Positions 60,675 through 64,000 of a stretch of DNA of 64,000 nucleotides are shown one piece after another (the stretch's first letter is position 1; each line of letters begins with the position of its first letter). This DNA is from Histomonas meleagridis (lineage: Eukaryota; Parabasalia; Tritrichomonadida; Dientamoebidae), in contig WSYJ01000158.1 of assembly GCA_020186115.1 (NCBI GenBank), positions 1 to 64,000 on the forward strand. The letters run 5' to 3'. The position numbers and the translations under genes are program-made. Under the pieces are notes generated by a model. The model worked only from the letters and a program-made list of their open reading frames with translations, made no database searches and was not told the origin of the DNA.

Positions 60675-61985
60675 ATGAAGTTAGCAACATTATTCCACAA
60701 TGGATTGTTCGCGTTCACAATCCTTTGTGAGTGCCCTCTTTCATACTTGATAAGAAGGTATGTAACACCAAAAAAAAGACCATATTTCCATATATTTTTC
60801 GGTTTCTTAATTTGTTCATATTTGTACGGATTAAAATTTTTACTCGTTCTTGCAAGTTACTTAGTAACATATGCTATGCTTTTCTTACCTGGTAGTTACT
60901 GTTTACTATCCTTAATTATCCCGTTTGTTTCACTTGGTATTATTCATGCATATAAATACATGCATGTTGGAGAATGGGGAAGTGATATTTCTGGACTTAT
61001 CATGTTTAATGCATTAAGATTTTGGACAATTGCATTCAATTTAGCAGATGGACGCAAAAAAGAAATCAAACGAAAACAATGGAAAGATATAGCTATTTCT
61101 CGTCCTCCATCTTTTCTTTTATATATTGCTTATTTATTTTCATACAATGGTTTATATTCAGGTCCAGTAATTCCAATTACCACATTTGATGAAATTATGC
61201 AAATGAGTAATGATGAAGCCAGTGCCAAGAGTGATTTCAAAGATAGTTCAATTATTTGGCTACAATCATTTATAATGTGTTTAACATATGGAATTGGCAT
61301 TCGAATAATTCCAGCCGAATTCATTATCTCCGAAAAGTTCATAAGTTTACCATACATTATAAAGCTGTTCATAGGCTGTCTTGAATGCTTCCTCCACATC
61401 TCTCGCTACATGTTTGCATGGCTTGGAGGCGAAGCCGGATTTCGAGCTCTTGGTGCGGAGCACGTTAAAACTGTCGATTTTGAGAACTGCCGTTCAATTC
61501 GGCTATCGGTCTTTTTCCGTTTACGTTCAATTTCCGAACTTTCACGAGAATGGAATCATACTGTTCATTTTGTTTTAAAGGAGTTTATTCATGTTCGTTT
61601 ATTGACAGCAGGGTTCCCATATGTAGTCGCACGTGCTGCCACATTTTTGTTCTCAGCATATTGGCATGGCTTCTTGCCCGGATATTACATATTGGCATTT
61701 GAAGAAATGATTTTCGGATATTTCGATGATTTAAGAAGAAAATGGTTTGATAAAGTCCTTGAGAAATATATTGGAGAGAAATATGTGTATTATTTCGATA
61801 TCGCTTGGACACATATGCTGAACTTCTTCATGGGAGCGCCGTTCGACTTGTACTGGGCAGAGCCATACTTTAGGTTTTATAAGATAATGAAATTCGGACC
61901 GTATATAGTATTGGCAATAATGATATTGATCGGATACATATTTAAGCCAAAGCAAAATGTTGTGAAACAAACAAAAGTTAATTAG
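60675..61985 (+). CDS. MBOAT-family O-acyltransferase
   Basis: 436 residues with 8-10 hydrophobic helices. The MBOAT signature is present: an Asn in REWNHTVHFVLKEF (about N293) and the catalytic His in FSAYWHGFLPGYY (about H331). The segment before it (FRLRSISELSREWN) and the preceding YNGLYSGPVIPITTF match lysophospholipid acyltransferases (MBOAT1/2/5/7-type), which re-acylate lysophospholipids in the ER. Head-group preference cannot be read from sequence. The ATG at 60675 is in the correct frame. The C-terminus ends in Lys-rich sequence (KPKQNVVKQTKVN), fitting an ER-resident protein. Confidence 0.9.
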   Translation: MKLATLFHNGLFAFTILCECPLSYLIRRYVTPKKRPYFHIFFGFLICSYLYGLKFLLVLASYLVTYAMLFLPGSYCLLSLIIPFVSLGIIHAYKYMHVGEWGSDISGLIMFNALRFWTIAFNLADGRKKEIKRKQWKDIAISRPPSFLLYIAYLFSYNGLYSGPVIPITTFDEIMQMSNDEASAKSDFKDSSIIWLQSFIMCLTYGIGIRIIPAEFIISEKFISLPYIIKLFIGCLECFLHISRYMFAWLGGEAGFRALGAEHVKTVDFENCRSIRLSVFFRLRSISELSREWNHTVHFVLKEFIHVRLLTAGFPYVVARAATFLFSAYWHGFLPGYYILAFEEMIFGYFDDLRRKWFDKVLEKYIGEKYVYYFDIAWTHMLNFFMGAPFDLYWAEPYFRFYKIMKFGPYIVLAIMILIGYIFKPKQNVVKQTKVN

Positions 61986-62324
61986 TAAATAAAATCAGAT
62001 TTTTAATTTGCAATAATTCTTTTTCGTACTTATAAATATAAAAATCAATTTATTATAACGTAATTGCTTAAGCAATTCAATTGAATTAATAAGAAATAAA
62101 AATATCACAACAATCCAATGAAAAATATTATACTTTGTGAAATTTGAATTTGATAAAAATACTTATTTTTGATGAATATGGTGTATTGCTTGATGAAAAT
62201 GGATTTGAATTGTTCAAAAGTGAAATGACCACTTCCTGTGCAGCGGTTGTGTTAAAAAATCAGTAACTTTTTGATTATGGTTTCAAGGGGCTTTTGAGTA
62301 CTTTATCAAGGACAAGTCCGCAAC
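61986..62324. other. Intergenic
   Basis: AT-rich. No gene or structured element seen. Confidence 0.5.
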
Positions 62325-62573
62325 ATGGAAAATCAACAGAACTCAGCTCAATCCCAAGAGTGGAGAAAAGACAAAACAACGCCACTAGAAATTGATCCTG
62401 CCGTTCAGGCCAACCTAAGGATACCTACAGATTCCGATAATTTCAAAGATACAGATTCTGAACCTGATTCAATTCCAACAAAACAAACGCCACTTGCCAC
62501 ATCTCGCAGCTCTCCTCCTAACACTAAATCTCAGCCACCAAAAACGCAATCCAAATCTTGTTTTCTTTTGTGA
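62325..62573 (+). CDS. Small disordered protein with C-terminal CAAX box
   Basis: 82 residues, polar and Pro/Ser/Thr-rich (PTDSDNFKDTDSEPDSIPTK; RSSPPNTKSQPPKTQSK), ending SKSCFLL. The last four residues, C79-F-L-L, form a CAAX prenylation motif; a terminal Leu favours geranylgeranylation. No other domain. The coding strand is more GC-rich than the flanks and the frame ends precisely at the CAAX box, which supports a real gene. It converges with the kinase gene, 62 bp away. A small prenylated membrane peripheral protein, possibly an adaptor, is the best reading. Confidence 0.65.
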   Translation: MENQQNSAQSQEWRKDKTTPLEIDPAVQANLRIPTDSDNFKDTDSEPDSIPTKQTPLATSRSSPPNTKSQPPKTQSKSCFLL

Positions 62574-62634
62574 ATAAAAAACAAATATCAAAATCAATTT
62601 TAATGAACAAACAGCAAACACCGCAAATCAAACA

Positions 62635-63681
62635 TCACCCAAACGAAGAAAACTTTGGGATTATAGATTCTGACCGCGGCTGCTTAAGTTTTCTTGTTCC
62701 AACCGCAAATACATATCCTTCACCACAAACTTCACCACTGATTTCCCTGACTGGTAGCAATGGGTTATCATTTGGAGTTATTGGTGGTTTAAGTTGTATT
62801 CGCACTGCCTGTGCACCTGTTACATATGGATGCTTCCTTACTTGATCGATATTATATCTGTCATGGATATCAGGCTTAAGCATATGCATTATCATGTCCC
62901 ACAGAAGTGGGTCACATGTCTTAGGAGGTGTGAGTTCAGTTGTGATAATTGATCGAACAATTTCGAAAACACTTTCACCCTGATATGGAAGTTTTTCGAA
63001 GGAAAGAACGTACAGTGTAACGCCAAGTGACCAAATGTCTTCTTTGCCAGGGTCATAATCTTGATCATTTGGAGACCGATCGATCACTTCAGGAGCTTGA
63101 TAGGCTGGTGTGCCAACAACTCGTGCACAGCTTTCAAAGGAGTGACCAATTCCGAAATCGGTGATGAGTGGAGTTCCATCATGACGCATAAGAATATTCT
63201 GTGGTTTTATATCTTGGTGAACAACTCCATTTTTATGTAAGTAAGAAACACCTTCTACAATTTGACTGAATATATAACGAATCTCGTTTGAATTGAATTT
63301 ATGTTTGGTTAAATTCCCGCAATCAGCGTAATCCATAATGAGGTAAACTGATTGATTTTCTTTGACAAAAATTACTTCATGAAGACCAACAATATTTTTA
63401 TGGTGAAGCTTATTCATCATTCCAATTTCTCGTTGAAGAAGAGAAACACCAATTGCTGTCTTTGCTAATTGACGAATTCGAATCCGCTTTGCTGCATATA
63501 GTTCTGATGTTTCGGTATTGAGTGCAAGAAAAACTTTAGAATATGAACCTTTTCCAATTTCAGTGAGGAGTTTGTATTGGTTAATTTTTTTGATGTAATT
63601 ATGTTCGCCATATGTTGTATCGATTGCTACGCTGTGTGTAAATAAGCAGTGATCAAGGCTGATGGAACGTTTCGCCATCAT
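62635..63681 (-). CDS. Ser/Thr protein kinase, CaMKK-like
   Basis: 348 residues. Kinase domain ~36-288: Gly loop EIGKGSYSKV (42-50), VAIK lysine K65 (YAAKRI), catalytic loop H155-Q156-D157 (VVHQDIKPQNIL), DFG at 175-177, APE (QAPEVI), and a conserved DIWSLGVTLYVL helix. The overall pattern, INQYKLLTEIGKGSYSKVFL and the EDIWSLGVTLY region, is nearest to the CaMKK/Elm1/Sak1 group that phosphorylates AMPK-type kinases. The usual HRD Arg is Gln. The C-terminal tail (PLLPVREISGEVCGEGYVF) is outside the domain. The ATG at 63681 is followed by a second ATG at 63678. AAACGTCTTT lies just upstream on the same strand. Confidence 0.9.
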   Translation of the reverse strand: MMAKRSISLDHCLFTHSVAIDTTYGEHNYIKKINQYKLLTEIGKGSYSKVFLALNTETSELYAAKRIRIRQLAKTAIGVSLLQREIGMMNKLHHKNIVGLHEVIFVKENQSVYLIMDYADCGNLTKHKFNSNEIRYIFSQIVEGVSYLHKNGVVHQDIKPQNILMRHDGTPLITDFGIGHSFESCARVVGTPAYQAPEVIDRSPNDQDYDPGKEDIWSLGVTLYVLSFEKLPYQGESVFEIVRSIITTELTPPKTCDPLLWDMIMHMLKPDIHDRYNIDQVRKHPYVTGAQAVRIQLKPPITPNDNPLLPVREISGEVCGEGYVFAVGTRKLKQPRSESIIPKFSSFG

Positions 63682-64000
63682 ATAGGCCAGAAAGACGTTT
63701 GAAATTGAAACCTAAAAAGCATTCAAATCTGAAACGATAACATTCAATTCCAACAAAAAGTGCGACATTTACGACAGTTATAACTTTCAGAAAAGATAGG
63801 CCATTCTGCCAAAATAAAAAAAATGAAATAATGATCATCGGACCTCATTTTTTAGAAAAGTTTCAAAGGATTATCGCCAGCCTAAGAACAAAAAATTTAT
63901 TTGTGTCCCTAAAGAGATAAAATTTTTTGTTTTTATATATGCATTTAAATTCAATATTAAACTAGATTTTGGGGTTAAGGTAAAACATTATAATTTTATG
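63682..64000. other. Upstream region of the kinase gene to window end
   Basis: No supported gene. A 61-codon minus-strand frame (63653-63838) overlaps the kinase start and is not convincing. Confidence 0.4.

Noticed and set aside
62558-62845. 95-codon plus-strand frame after the CAAX gene
   Set aside because: It overlaps the 3' end of the kinase gene antisense and has no promoter or recognisable content.
1-64000. Alternative genetic code because of in-frame TAA in three loci
   Set aside because: TAA, TGA and TAG all end intact genes here (for example P2, HEATR5-like, four-TM gene).

Overview
The window looks like nuclear DNA of a parabasalid protist, most like Tritrichomonas or a close relative. 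The reasons are a very AT-rich base composition, intron-poor and compactly spaced eukaryotic genes, several DUF3447/ankyrin genes of the type expanded in trichomonads, and TCAYW initiator-like sites (TCATT, TCATA) 2-30 nt before many ATGs, which is the trichomonad Inr pattern. Species cannot be fixed from sequence reading alone. Several long open frames begin at TTG or GTG; for those I moved the start to the first ATG that fits the protein and promoter context, and say so.

Layout. 0-1.5 kb: gene-poor, with a perfect 50-bp palindrome near the left edge. 1.5-6.3 kb: a tail-anchored Hsp70-like protein with a repetitive coil, convergent with proteasome ATPase Rpt1. 6.9-9.6 kb: a DUF3447 protein followed by nine ankyrin cores in a 170-bp tandem array whose spacers break the frame. 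9.9-13.5 kb: a WD40 protein (POC1-like) and a Lys/Gln-rich protein with seven copies of one motif. 13.5-15.5 kb: no gene seen. 15.5-17.1 kb: a TSG101/Vps23-like UEV protein and a small Cys-rich protein. 17.8-19.2 kb: a decayed second DUF3447/ankyrin locus. 19.6-27.9 kb: a giant TRRAP/Tra1-like pseudokinase.

28.6-31.8 kb: a wrecked UBR-type N-recognin gene containing a 505/504-bp inverted duplication. 32.0-37.5 kb: a small pseudogene, a signal-bearing Hsp70 ATPase-domain-only protein, a third DUF3447/ankyrin locus with minisatellites, and an aldo/keto reductase pseudogene. 38.9-44.2 kb: a small hypothetical protein and a HEATR5/Laa1-like HEAT protein. 44.7-49.0 kb: a four-TM protein, ribosomal P2, a metallo-beta-lactamase-fold hydrolase and a membrane-anchored GH13 glucosidase. 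49.5-54.7 kb: an Spt5-like factor with a very large Gln-rich insert, a class II DnaJ and a coiled-coil protein. 55.3-58.6 kb: a broken secreted-protein gene, tRNA-Ala(TGC), and a bromodomain protein whose last 127 bp are duplicated on the other side of the tRNA. 58.6-63.7 kb: a polytopic membrane protein, an MBOAT acyltransferase, a small CAAX protein and a CaMKK-like kinase.

The genes are mostly unrelated housekeeping units (proteasome, chromatin and transcription factors, ESCRT, chaperones, ribosome) read individually from both strands, with no operon logic. The accessory signal is concentrated in the three DUF3447/ankyrin loci, the Hsp70 ATPase-domain variants and the rearranged UBR gene.
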